A program made the position numbers and the translations under genes. 64,000 bases of DNA from Cristatella mucedo (Eukaryota; Bryozoa; Phylactolaemata; Cristatellidae), in the NCBI GenBank assembly GCA_009760855.2, contig WPIO01000005.1:10248501-10312500 (forward strand), given 5' to 3'. The notes under the pieces are model-generated. The model did no database searches. It was given only the letters and a program-made list of their open reading frames with translations, and was not told the origin of the DNA. The first letter of the stretch is position 1, and each line of letters starts with the position of its first letter. Shown piece by piece: positions 52,066 through 63,612 of this stretch.

Positions 52066-52069
52066 ATGC

Positions 52070-52240
52070 TAAGACTTAATCGTCTCTTAATTCATGTGCT
52101 GTGTTATTCTCGTTGTCATTTAGCATGCTACCGCTAACCATTCGACCATGCTACCTTTGCAGTATATGCAAAGTGCCTAGAAAGAGATTATGTTTTCTGA
52201 AATCACTATGGAAATGTATTATTTTTGTTGTTATTTTATT
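52070..52240 (+). mobile_element. LINE family A, isolated 3' end
   Basis: CATGTGCTGTGTTATTCTCG, ACCATGCTACCTTTGCAGTA, AAAGTGCCTAGAAAGAGATT and a T-rich tail. It lies 160 bp before, and convergent with, the minus-strand copy at 52403. Confidence 0.8.
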
Positions 52241-52402
52241 ATGTCTCAACGTCGCCCTCGTGGTCATCTTTAACCAAAGCGTCCGCGTCGTAGACGGCAG
52301 CAGTAAATGTGCATGTACGGTAAAAATTAAAAAGTCTGCGGAATAACAGCGATCGCCAATCTGCGGTACCGATTCTGCACTCCACATTGAAAAGATCGCT
52401 GT

Positions 52403-53563
52403 AATAATAATAATAATAATAATGTACTTGATAAAGCGCCCTCAGAGAACTTAATCTCTTTCTAGGCACTTTACATTTGCCGCAAAGGGAAATGCAATTG
52501 AATGGTAAGCAAAATCATGCTTGAAAAACAAACAAAATGAATAACATGGTTAGGGGTGTCATGCACAGGGTCAGCATGCAAATGTGGTTAGTGGCAGCAT
52601 GCACAGTGCCAGCACGCATAAGCACGTGAAGAACGAATCACAGGGACCCACTAAATGCTGTCCTAAATAGGTGTGTTTTTAGGTTCCTTTTAAATGTGGT
52701 CAGGTCAGGGGATGGTCTGATGCAGGTCGGGAGGGAGTTCCAGGCTTTGGGAGCATACGAACTAAATGCACGGTCTCCAAAGAATTTAAGGTTTGTACGA
52801 GGTATTTGTAGACTGTTGGATTCCGAAAAGCGGGTGGTACGATGCTTGGCCTGATGGGGGAGTATGTCGAAGAGATAGGCTGGAGCCATAGAATGAAGGG
52901 ACCTAAAAGTGAGCGACAAAACCTTGAAGTCAATCCGTTGCTTGACTGGTAGCCAGTGCAGGTCGGCGAGAAGTGGAGTAATGTGGCAACTGCGACGCTC
53001 ACGACAGACAAGCCTAGCTGCAGAGTTTTGCACCAGCTGCAATCGCCTGATCGCATATGCTTGTAGGCCAGTAAGCAGTGAGTTGCAGAAGTCGAGACGA
53101 GATGTCACGAATGCATGGACCAACTTGGACGTGGTATCCTTATCTAAACAAGCCCGAATTTTAGCAATGTTATGAAGCTGAAAATAGGCGGATTTGACTG
53201 TGGAGCTGATATGGTCGTCTAATGAGAGGTCGCTTTGGAATATGACACCTAGATTTAGAGCTGATTCGACAGAAGATATGCTGGCAGAGCCAATTTTGAG
53301 AGACAGTCTTTCCAATCTCTGAATCCCACTGAGTTTGCCAATAACTAGTAAGTTAGTTTTGTCATCGTTTAGTTTTAGAAAATTTGCTGCCATCCATGTG
53401 CGGATGTCATCAATGCATGCAGCAAGTGAGTTGAGAGAATTTGAGGTGCTCGAAGGCTGGGAGGGATCAAAGCAAACGTACAACTGAGTGTCATCCGCAT
53501 AGAAGTGAAAGCCTAGATTGTGCTTGGCAATCACATCTGCAAGAGGGAGAGTATAAACCGTGA
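52403..53563 (-). mobile_element. LINE family A, best-preserved RT frame
   Basis: A single 298-codon frame (53534-52638) runs from [20 protein letters not shown] through [63 protein letters not shown] and NSLPTCIRPSPDLTTF to FSGSL and a stop. The 3' UTR, hairpin and AAT-type tail end at 52403. It is truncated 5' just before the TVYTLPLAD block, so it lacks the endonuclease and most RT motifs and cannot be active. It probably arrived recently, judging by the intact frame. Confidence 0.93.
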
Positions 53564-53722
53564 AAAGCTGTGATTATTAACCTCATTTGTTATTATTATA
53601 TTTGAAATTATTTTCTAGTTATGAAATCGTGGCTCGAGCCACTTGCATATTTCGGCAATTAAGCTGACAAGTTTTGCCAGGCCTTGGTTCTGCCATTGTA
53701 TATGTTTTATTTTTCATTTTAG

Positions 53723-53805
53723 CGATGCTTTCAACCCTCCCCATCAAAAGAGCGCTTGAAGTCAAGAATCTTTCTGTCGCGGATGAGATGCACCGTAACT
53801 GTCTT
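53723..53805 (+). other. Candidate internal exon, product unknown
   Basis: A strong acceptor (TTTTATTTTTCATTTTAG) precedes 83 nt that end at GTCTT|GTAAGT. The frame starting after two bases reads MLSTLPIKRALEVKNLSVAD then EMHRNCL and uses phases 1 to 0. Splice signals are as good as those of the known genes. No family recognised and no partner exon found. Confidence 0.35.
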
Positions 53806-53869
53806 GTAAGTAAGGAGCATGTGCACGGTATCGGCAGGTTCCGCTTAGCTGAATGAGAAATAATGTCCA

Positions 53870-54815
53870 AGCCGAACGCCAACCAGTGCATTTGCGAGAA
53901 AGCAGATGGAGCAAAACTGCTCGTCGCGCATATTCAGAAACGATTACGAGCGGAACAATTTTCAGGGGAGCTACGCTCAACCGACGGAGCGCGTGGTGGC
54001 AGTATTCATTCTGCTCGCAGAGTCTCTGGCTGCGTGCAGGACGGCTTGCGCATGCGATGCAGTGGTACCTCTGCGGCGGCAGAGTCTGGCTGCCAGGGCA
54101 TCAGGTCGCGGATGGAGGACTTGCAAAAGTCGGCCAGATTAGCTCGTAATATAACGCTCGATTAGTAGTTTGCGAAGCCGGCTTTGCGGTGCTGTGGCGA
54201 GTTCAATATTAAGCGACCGGATGCGGCAAAACCGCTTAAGATGGCTGGCGACACGACCTCCACTGATGACTGGGTTCGAGGCGTCGATGTGCGGTGGCGT
54301 CCGTCGCAATGTTCCGCCATTCTCCGCGCCCCACCCGAAACAGGGGTAGGGAGGGTAGCAAGTGAGTTACGGTTCTTTATTAGATGCTAAGAGGCGACCT
54401 AAATCGCAATCACTTCGCACTCTCGCCCTCAGACGAGGCCTATCAGCACTATCCGGCCTATCAGCACTAGCGGACGCGCTCAGGTGGCTTTAGCAGCCAT
54501 CCGGCAGTAATGTGTGGGCGTGGTGCGAGTACAGCCGTGAGCCCCGGCGCTCCGCCTCCTCGAAAACAGCGAATCGCGGTCGTTCGCCTGGTGCATTCTG
54601 CTGCAGCTGATGGCGCCTCCAGCCGAATCCTGCCTGGCTGCTGGCGCGAACCGTGGCGTGAGGGCCGAAGATGGCCGCAATAGAAGGTGCTCTCTAACTG
54701 TCGCGGCCACCCGCATTGGAGAAGGCGGCGAAAGTACGCGGATGCTGCAACGGCCCAGCCGTCAACGACCTCTGCTTGCGTTACCACGGCTGGGCTGATA
54801 TAATGGAGAGGGTAG
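53870..54815. other. GC-rich DNA, no gene recognised
   Basis: CpG-rich with several overlapping 60-100-codon frames. No domain or splice pattern could be assembled. Confidence 0.45.
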
Positions 54816-55196
<381 letters not shown>

Positions 55197-55199
55197 CTC

Positions 55200-56210
55200 G
55201 TCGTCGGCTTCTGCTGAAGTGTCCACTGGTGCGCGAAAGCTGTCTGCCCGACAATCAGGCCAAGCGCAGCTTTAGAGAAGAAAAGGATTGAACGGGCGAG
55301 CAACGCACTCTAAAGCTACTCTAGCAAAGCTCCTACCTCGGGATGCTCTCCTCAACCGCCAGTCGCCGGTGCGTCGCAGTGCCATAGCGAGGCACCAGCA
55401 ATTCCCTTCTCAGAGAGCAACCGTCATTTCGCTCCTTTTGCTTTTACCTCTTGCTTTTACCTTTTACCTTTTGCTTTTACCTTTTCCTCTTACCTCTAGC
55501 CTCTCAGCAAAGCCCAGCGTGGCGTTCGCAGGCACGAGCTCGCGGGCGACTCAATCGTAGCGCGGGAAGATTGACGACTACGACTGAGCTGCCGCAATGC
55601 TCAGGCAGCGCCCACGCGCCCGATCCTCGGTGAGATGGCAGGACGGTGCGTTCGAGCTACGCTCGGCACGCTCTCTCTCTATCTCTCGCTCTCTGCCGAG
55701 TGGCTGCTCAAGATTTTTAGATTCCTGCTCGCATCGGAGCTCACTAACGCATAGCACTCTGGCACGCAGTACCCACAAGCAAGCTTCCAAGGGGGAGACG
55801 ATTTATTTATCCTGCGCCCGAAAGCCGCGAGCATCGGCCGCGGCTACCCTCCGCCGCCGCCGAGCAATTCTCGTGACGGCGCAGACGTGAGTAACTGTCG
55901 CGTGACTGTCGCTTCGGCCGGCACGGCCGGCTCACCGGCCGCACCCCGAGCGGCCCCTCGCGCCTCCGAGAGCTTGCAATAGCAAACTACAGCCTTTGGG
56001 CACTGGCCAGCAGTGGACGTAATCCGCAGTGGACGTAGTAGTCCCATAAACGAATGGGCCCTGATTTCTCAAGGCTCGATTCATCAGGTCGCCTCGGCTA
56101 CTTTTTTCTCGGCTTGGTTGGGAAGTGGGTGGGAGCATGGTCGCATCGCTGAGGGATAAGAGCGGTGACGAGGGGGGGGGAGGAGGGATGGGAAGGGCAC
56201 GGAGGCTACA
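55200..56210. other. Upstream region of the astacin gene, no exon recognised
   Basis: It holds a TTTTACC-type pyrimidine repeat at 55435-55500 (CTTTTACCTTTTGCTTTTACC-like units), a CT run near 55670-55695 and a poly-G run near 56172. Composition is CpG-rich. Regulatory sites cannot be named from sequence alone. Confidence 0.5.
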
Positions 56211-56217
56211 CGGAGGC

Positions 56218-56224
56218 TATATAT
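56218..56224 (+). promoter_or_regulatory. TATA-like box of the astacin gene
   Basis: TATATAT lies 93 bp before the ATG at 56317, in otherwise GC-rich DNA. A start site about 30 bp downstream would give a 5' UTR of roughly 65 nt. Inferred from position and sequence only. Confidence 0.5.
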
Positions 56225-56316
56225 TGACGTCCTGCTCCAATGTCCTGCACATTCGGCTGCAGTCTGTCGGTCGGTCGAAATAGAAAACCTCGAATTAACG
56301 CGTTCTGCCAGCGGTT

Positions 56317-59300
56317 ATGAGGACGGTGACCATGCGTGCAGCCACCTCTCGACGTTCTGCCTGCAGCCGCCGCTGCAGCACTGCCTCAGCGGCTCTGCTG
56401 CTGCTGCTGCTACTCGGGGGCGGCATGGCTCCGGCGGATGCAGCGCCGTTGGACGAAGCCAACCTGTCGTCGGTAGGAGCGTGCTGTCACTTGCGTATCG
56501 CTAGTTCTGATGCTGCGGCCTCTAGCCTCTCGGGACGCCGGCGGCAGGGGGGGGGGGGGGGCGCTCAACGAGCCTGCGAGTGATCGCGTGCCCCACGTTC
56601 GGCGGCTCTGCACGTGCGTTCTCGCGGCCCACGTGGTGGTCCGCGTGCACAGAGCTGTCCGCTGTCGCGATGCGCCGCAGATCCGCCGCCGATCCCGTAA
56701 CTCGCAGAGGCTGCGGCCGCGGTTCGGAGGAGGCCACAGGCGGCTCGGCGTCGGTCGCGAAGTATAGCGCTGCCTCCCTCATCTAGCTCGCTCGCTCGCT
56801 CGTTGTAGGTGGACGCCGCGTACGCTCAGGAGCGCCGACAAGGTCGCGACCGCATACTGGATCGGAACGCGAGCGGCTTCCTGCAGGTAGCACCTCCTGC
56901 GAAAGCTCGACCGTGCGCACTAGCGCGAGCTCGAGCTGCCGCCCAGCAGCGACTGTAGGGCGGCGGCGGCCGCGCTGGCTTCAGCAGAGCGGAGCGCCGA
57001 GCCGTGTACGCGTGTGCACGTCTTCCAGGGATCTCGGTCGGGCGCTTTCTCGGCCATAGAAAGAGCCACCATGAATGAGGGCCGCAACCTGAGCTGTGTC
57101 ATCCAGGGCGACGTTAAGATCGCGTGCGACAATTCCAAACAGGCGAGTCGCGAGTCCACGCACGCCGAGCCTCGGCGGCGTCGCTCAGCTGCGTAGCCGC
57201 CTTCAAGAGCTATTGATAGTACTATTCATACGGAGCATCGGCTTCTGCGTGCTTCCCAATGCAGAGCTCATCAAAGAAGATGCGAAAGCACTCGAAGCGG
57301 CAAGTCGTCAACACGAATTACTACGACATCTGGAACAAGACCATACCATATGCCGTGGACAAGAGCACGTACAAGTCACCGGGTAGGGACGCTGTCCGTC
57401 GCCCCGTCGAACTTCTGGCCCCTACCCCACCTTGGCGGTGTAAAGCCCGCCACCAGACCGTTTCGCCATAGTCGCAGCCGCAGCAGCGCCCTCTAAGCAG
57501 TGTGCAGCTCGTTTCTCCGAGCGGCAGCAGCAGCAGCGGCCACCATCTCAGCGCCGTGCAACCCGTCCCCTCTCGACTCCTGCAAGCAGCGCTGCTCGCT
57601 CCGAACACCCGCCGCAGTGGCCGTCACGGCAGCCATTCGTGCGGCGCTGGACAGCTGGCAGAGCCGGACGTGCCTGCGCTTCGTTGAAATCGCTCTGCCG
57701 TCCAATCCCGATGACAACAGCGTCGACTACCTGCGAGTGTACTCGGGCATCGGCTGCTGGTCGTTCATCGGCAAGATCGGTGGAGTGCAGAGCGTCAGCC
57801 TGGCCGAGACGGGCTGCATCTACGTGAGCTCCAGCCCCGTGCCTCCCCCTCCCCACCTCGCCGCAAATGGACTGGACTATCCGGCCGCCGGCATTTCCGC
57901 ATCGGATCTGGCCACCGGTAGTGCGCCCACCGACCGACTCGCTGCGTTGCAGAAGGGTGTAATCATGCACGAGTTCGGCCACGCGGTGGGCCTCGTCCAC
58001 GAGCAGTCTCGACCCGATCGCGACGCGTCCGTCACAGTGCTGACGAACAACGTCCGGCAGGGCTACGTGACCAACTTCTTCAAGAGCCCATGCCCTACCG
58101 TACAGAGGGCGGTTCCGTTCGACATCGAATCTGTCATGGAGTACGGCCTGGCGGTAGGCGCTCTCGGCGACGGCCGGAGCGGCCGGAGCCGCTCGGTCTC
58201 GGCTGCTCAAGTCTGCTCTCTGCTGCGACCGACTGCGATAACTTAGATAGCGAACGCGACGCGGGGCGCAGAAGTGCAGCGTAGCGCCAGCGCCAAGGCG
58301 AGCTCTCTGACCGCACAGGACTTCGCAGTGTCGCTCGCCACCATACGGCCGAAGAGCAACGAGTACGCGACCTTGGCCGGCAACCGAGCGTCGGCCACTC
58401 ACTACAACTTCATGGCGATCAGCTCCCTCTACCAATGTCAAGGTTAGGGGAGGAGACGGCGGTGCCACAGCGTACTCAACGAGACGACGACGTCTCGTCG
58501 GCAGAGAAGATCCGGCGGATTGCTTGAGAGCGGGGGGGGGGGGGGGGGGGGGGAGGGACTTCGAGGGTAGGCTGTCTGGGGACTCGGCGGCGCTAGCACG
58601 CTCGCTGGCTCGCTTGCTCGCTCGCTCGCGCACTCGTCGAGAGCCCAATGCCACCTGGCGCGGTCGTCTGCCTGCCGCCGGCCTCGCTCGTCGGCACGCG
58701 CCGCCACGTCATCGATCGCGTGCAGGCAATTGCCCGAGCGTGTGCGAAAACGACGGCTACGCGCTCAAGGACTCGCGGACCGGCGCGTGCACCTGCGTCT
58801 GCCCGTACGGCCTCGGCGGGCCGACGTGCTCCACCTACGATCGGGCGACGTTCGCGTGCGGCGGAGTGACGACGCTGGACGCCGGCGGCGCGCCCTCTGC
58901 GCTGACGGCGTCGGCGAGCGCCAGTGGTGGTGGAAAGTGCGCGTGGCTATTCAAGGTGAGCTCTCTCTCTCTCTCTCTCTCTCTCCCTGTCTCTCTGTCT
59001 CTCTCTCTCTCTCTCGGCGCGGCTGCGACCGCCCGCTGCGACCGCCGCCGCTACCGAGCCTACGTCAACCGGAGCGGCGCGCGCCGCCGTCGCTCGTGGC
59101 AACGCCGTGCGGCGGCGGCGGCGGCGGCGCCGCACCGGATCGACCTTACTAGTCACTATTTTCAGGCGCCCAAAGGAAGCATAGTCAGCATAGCCTTCTC
59201 TCGCTTCAACGTGGCTGCCACCAGCTCGCAGTGCGCTCACTACGTGGAAGTGAGGAAGAACTTGATCGGCCAGTCCGGCCCTCTGCTGTAAGTGCGACTC

Positions 59301-61192
59301 TCTTTATCCCTCCCCCTCGCTGGGGCGCGCTCGACCGCCCCGTCGCCGCCGCTGCGCGATGGCTGCCGAAGCAGAGGCGGGGACGAGCGCGGCTCATCCG
59401 GCGTTGGTCGTGCAGGTACTGCGGCAGCGGGATCCCCGACATAATCTACTCGAGGAACGACTACGAGAGCAACGCCGCGCTCGTCATTTTCGACTACACC
59501 GCTCCGGCGGCGGCCGCCTCGTCGTTCGCCGCCAGCGTCTCGGCCTACTTTGGTGGGCGGCGGCGGCGGCGTCAAACGCTGCCTGAACCTGGCCGCAGCC
59601 GCAGTCCGTGCCGTTTGCTGCGCGCGCCGCAGTCGCCGAAAGCGTTCCGACCGCGCGGCCGTGCGGCTAACCAGCGCCACGTCGCTCCGCTCCGCGTCGC
59701 TTGCAGATGGCTGCCTGGGCGACCCATGCCGCGGCGCGCCGTGTCGATCGTCTCGCGGAAGTCGCGACTACACGTGCGTGCTGCCTTATCGCAACGTCAT
59801 GTGCGGCTTCGAGAGCATGGCGTCACCCAGCTGCGCCGCCGCTGTGCGTATGGACGGCAAAAACGACGGAGCGTGCGACGTGTACCAGCGACCGTGGGAG
59901 GTCGTCGACGCCGTCTCGATGTCGGTTACCCCTGCGGAAGGCGCCTACTTCATTGCGGCGAACGCTAGGGAGGACGACGGAACGTCGAGCCGCGGGTCGT
60001 TCCGAATCATTCCGCACGACTTCAGGAACGCTCCGCGGTGTCTCAAGTTCAAGTACTATATGGAGGAAGCGGCCGGAACGCTCAACGTGTACCGGTCGGT
60101 CAATGGCGTCCTCGGCAGACCCGTGCTCACGTTCGGTGCTGCGACTGTCACCCCGTCGACGTGGCGCGCCGTCTCGATCAATGTCGATAAACCGACCTCG
60201 TCGCGCGACCTCGTCGAGGCAAGCGCAAAGGCGGACGCGCGCGCGCACAAGACGGACGGACGGACGGACGGACGGACGGACGGATGGAGAGCGCGAGCGC
60301 TCGCTCGCGCCTCGCCGGGCGCTTTTTGAGCGACTTCGCGCAGCCGGCGCGACGTCAGAGGCGACTTCTGACGCACCTTTCATTTTTTGCCAGGTGTTCT
60401 TTGAGGCAACTCACACAGGCGGCGGAGGCGATTCGACCGTCGTCGCCGTCGACGACATTCGCTACTCAGCTGGAGCCTGCCAAACCGGTAGGGGCCGCAT
60501 CTAGCAGGCGCTCGCGCGCCTTCATCTTTCTTCCTCCCGCGCGAGGGAGGCTCGCGCCGCCACCGCCGCCGCCGCTGCGGGGCGGAAGCGGTGACTTTAG
60601 CAGCAACGGCGACCCTCGTCCGCATCCGTGCGCCGCAGGTGCGTGCGCCAGCGACCCTTGCGGCACCGACACCTGCGTAGAGAAGGCGGCGGCGGCGGCC
60701 CGGAGCGGTCAGGGCGCCCAGTACACGTGCTTGATTACCTATCCAGGTGAGAGCCGCCCCCGCTGAGCTCTCGCGTCGCGCGGGAGGCGCTGGTCAGCGA
60801 CGACGCCACGATTTTTACGACATCACTGGCGAGTAGCTCACTAGCGTCGCCGCCTGAGCCTAGTCGGAGCCGCCGGCGGCGGCGGCGGCGGCGTTGTCGC
60901 CCGCCGCGAGTGCTCCAAGACCGTGCCGCCCGCGCAGCGTATTGTTCGATCAGACGCAGACGCAGCGTGCAGCTTCGAAGACTGGGAGAACTGCTCGCAG
61001 CTCGTCGGCGCCCTGCAAATGCCTGGCGACAAGGCCAGCTGGGTGCCCTACAAGTGGGCGGGTCCCGGTAGAGCGTGGCCGTACAGCACGGGCGCCTCAG
61101 GGCCGGCGACGGGTCTGAGCTACCTGTACGCCAAACTCTACGACCAACTGCCGAGAGACCGGATGAGAATCAGACTGCAGCCGTACAAAGGT

Positions 61193-61270
<78 letters not shown>

Positions 61271-62188
61271 AGGAGTCCTGTACATGTGGGGGAGGGGGCG
61301 CAGCCACGCCCTTCGTATCCAACCCAGTGTTCGAGGCCTCGAGCTACCGGAGCTGCGCTACGCGAGCCTAGAGCGACCGGAAGCGGCGGCGGCGGGCGTA
61401 GCAGCCGCCGCCGCCGCTTCGGTAGCTCGGCGCGGCGGCGAGAGTCGCCGCCGCGTCGAGCCGGACGGCTTTGTGAGGCCGCCGCTCGGTTCACGGATCG
61501 GCGCTCCTTGCAGGGAACAGATGCCTCGTGTTCAAGTTCGTCATGAACGGCGTGAACTGCGGCGCGCTGAACGTGTACCGGGCGGTGAACGGAAACTACG
61601 CCAATCCGACGCTGCTTTGGTCGGCGAAAGGCAACCAAGGCCCGCGCTGGCTGCAGGCCGCCGCGAGCATCAGCGTCGCCGACCTGTCCAGCAGTGACGC
61701 GGCCGAGGTGAGCAGCGCGGCGCGGCGCGGCCGCTTCGAGAGCGGCGGCCGCGTGCATGCGACAGAGTTTGGCAGAAGTGGCGAGGAAAGCGTTGCTCAC
61801 GCTTTTGTCTCGTCGCGCCCTCGGCGGCGTGGCGGTGGTCAACCGATTCCTGGGTACTCGAGCAAAGCTGAGCAGGGGGGGGGGGGCGGCGTCGGTTCAC
61901 AGGCGGCAGCGTGAAGCGGCGACGGCAGCGGCGCGAGGCGGCGAACACATCGACCGTTTGCAGGTCATAATCGAGGCCGTGCACGGCGACTGGACGAGCA
62001 GCGTGCCGGGCTACTACGCGAGTGACGTGGCGCTCGACGACCTGCGCTACTTGAACGGGACCTGCGATCGCTTCGCGGGCACCTTCGTCACGTCGCCGCT
62101 GATTGCTCCGACCACCACGACTACGACGAGGGCGCCGCTCTGTGGCTGGGCGTGGAAGAACAATGCCTGGGCCTGGGTCTGCTCGTAG
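56317..62188 (+). CDS. Secreted astacin metalloprotease with EGF-CUB-EGF-MAM-EGF-MAM tail (16 exons, 964 aa)
   Basis: Exons: 56317-56472, 56809-56886, 57029-57142, 57265-57382, 57618-57823, 57953-58153, 58280-58442, 58726-58955, 59166-59287, 59416-59552, 59707-60218, 60394-60487, 60639-60746, 60954-61190, 61514-61707, 61964-62188. All phases agree and the total is 2895 nt. Signal peptide (Leu run 27-33, cleavage near 43); propeptide with VIQGDVKI, a likely form of the FxGD aspartate switch; KR cleavage at 127-128; astacin domain about 129-343 with zinc motif HEFGHAVGLVHE (His230, 234, 240; Glu231) and Met-turn SVMEYG (Met286, Tyr288; Glu replaces the usual His). EGF-like 347-380; CUB about 387-508; EGF-like 510-535; MAM 545-710; EGF-like 711-745; MAM 750-925. 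The end is a Thr run and CGWAWKNNAWAWVC. It is a zinc endopeptidase of the extracellular space; substrate unknown. Exon 3's start is the least certain border. Confidence 0.92.
57618..58153 (+). other. Astacin catalytic exons 5 and 6 with an in-frame intron between
   Basis: Exon 5 (57618-57823) encodes VAVTAAIRAALDSWQSRTCL through GCWSFIGKIGG to GCIY; exon 6 (57953-58153) opens at KGVIMHEFGHAVGLVHEQSR. The 129-bp interval has GTGAGC at its start and GTTGCAG at its end. It contains no stop and is a multiple of three, so it can be mistaken for coding sequence. Removing it restores the family's normal spacing between GC and the zinc motif. Confidence 0.85.
58533..58553 (+). repeat. Poly-G run in an astacin intron
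   Basis: About 20 consecutive G in the intron before the first EGF-like exon. Shorter G runs occur near 56548 and 61876, also in introns. Confidence 0.95.
60251..60284 (+). repeat. (GGAC)n tetranucleotide repeat
   Basis: Eight or so units in the intron between the two MAM-1 exons. Confidence 0.95.
61195..61270 (+). repeat. (CAG)25 directly after a splice donor
   Basis: About 25 pure CAG units start five bases after the exon end AAAG|GTAAG at 61190 and lie within the intron. A 207-codon Gln-rich frame reading through it is an artefact of ignoring the donor. Confidence 0.93.
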
Positions 62189-62497
62189 ACGTGCGGCCGA
62201 CGTGCGGTGGCGGCGGCTGCGGCGGCGGCCACGACTACGACGACGACGACGCGCTCTATCGACGGCAGCGGCCGCGGCGGAGGCGCTGAGCGCTGAGCTC
62301 TGGTGCCCGAGATTCGATCGCTGAAGTGGCGGCGAGTGCCGCCGCTGGCTCACCGCCCGATTATCGCGTTTGACAATCCTGTCAAAACATTTCTTTCGTT
62401 CCTACGCGAGGTCCGATTGGCCCCGATCACCCACTCGCTAGGCGAGCAGGCGGGCGAAGGGCAATGGCGATGAGCTCGCAGCTCGATTGAATTGTTA
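62189..62497 (+). other. Astacin 3' UTR
   Basis: Between the TAG stop and the polyA signal. It begins with GGCGGC-rich and ACGACGACG tracts that could be taken for more Thr-rich coding sequence, but the frame is closed. Confidence 0.6.
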
Positions 62498-62503
62498 AAT
62501 AAA
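62498..62503 (+). terminator. Polyadenylation signal AATAAA
   Basis: Canonical hexamer 310 bp after the astacin stop codon. Cleavage would follow within about 30 bp. Confidence 0.65.
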
Positions 62504-62509
62504 AAGCGT

Positions 62510-63497
62510 GCGGCCTGTCGGCACGCAGAGCTGGAGGCCAATAAGCAGACTAGCAGCAATCGTCAAAGCGGTTCAACCCGTTTTTCTGCGGTGCTAGAGG
62601 GGCGGGGCTAGACGAGCGATGGGAACTCGGGTGCGCGGGCTAATGCCACCTCTAGCGACCTCTAGCGACGCGAGCGGCGAAATCTCGCCGCCAAGGCGAC
62701 CAGTTGCGACGGACGCTGAGCAGCACCTTGCGTGCACTCGCCGAAAACGCAGCCAACGCGAGTCCGTCAGCGTCGTGCTCTACGACGCTCCTGACGAGTA
62801 GATAGCCCAATCAGGCTCACTTTGTCGCCGTGCTTTCTGCCGATCAAGCTGTTGGCGGCGAAGCCGACCGCGCCCTTCGTGTTCTAGAAATTCAGAGCTC
62901 GATCGGGGCGTTCCTGACGATAATAATCTCTAGCGCGCGCAGCCTCGGGTGCGTTGTCCGTTCGAAGAACGGCCGCCTTAATCAGTCGCCGCGACGGCGC
63001 GCACGGTTACCTTAGTCGCCCAAGCGTCTCCGTCACTAGCGCCGCTCGTAAGCCGCTGAGAAGCGAGTCGAGATTGCGTTCGAAGTGCAGTGGAGCCACG
63101 CTCTGAGCGATCTGAGACGCTCCTCATCTGGGCCGAACCGGTTGGAGTCACCAAGACGTCGCAAATAATCAGAATAGCGAGGCCAGGGCTGAGTTATAAG
63201 AGACGTAGCGACGACGGCTACAAAAAAACTGTAGCGGCTTCTTAAAAAATGTTCTTAGGCGACAAATACTGTGCTCGTAGTCGTAACAGTTCTTTCCGGT
63301 GCGTGACGATTACCGGCGAAGCTGGCGTACGCAGTACGGCTAGCGAGTCGTAGGTGCAGCATTAATACACGCAGGTAACGTAGCCAATGGTAACGGAGCG
63401 CAGCGGCAAGGCAAGGCGCCCATACTGTAAACCAACAAGTCCAAAGCCAGAACGTAGAACAGCCATTTCTAAGCCGCATAGATGGACGGGTGCGCAA
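62510..63497. other. GC-rich DNA without recognised gene
   Basis: CpG-rich to about 63060, then more AT-rich. Short frames on both strands without motif. Confidence 0.5.
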
Positions 63498-63612
63498 CAT
63501 GATATTACTCACCATTCAATTGCATTTCCCTTTGCTGCAAAGGTAAAGCGCCTAGAGAGGGATTGAGTTCTCTGAGGGCGCTTTATCAAGTGCATTATTA
63601 TTATTATTATTA
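63498..63612 (+). mobile_element. Short LINE-A-tail element
   Basis: It starts ACATGATATTACTCACCATT and carries the terminal hairpin (AAAGCGCCTAGAGAGGGATT ... GAGGGCGCTT) and a TTATTATTA tail. It is nearly the same length and start as the copy at 33172-33301. Confidence 0.88.

Noticed and set aside
52638..53534. A host gene encoding a 298-residue protein
   Set aside because: The frame is the C-terminal half of LINE A reverse transcriptase, with YADD and the element's 3' UTR and tail attached.
57548..58654. 368-codon open frame on the minus strand
   Set aside because: It is antisense to the astacin catalytic exons. GC-rich coding DNA often leaves the opposite strand open, and no domain is seen.
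61138..61842. Poly-Cys and poly-Gln frames over the CAG run
   Set aside because: The run lies in an intron bounded by good splice sites; the frames are repeat artefacts.
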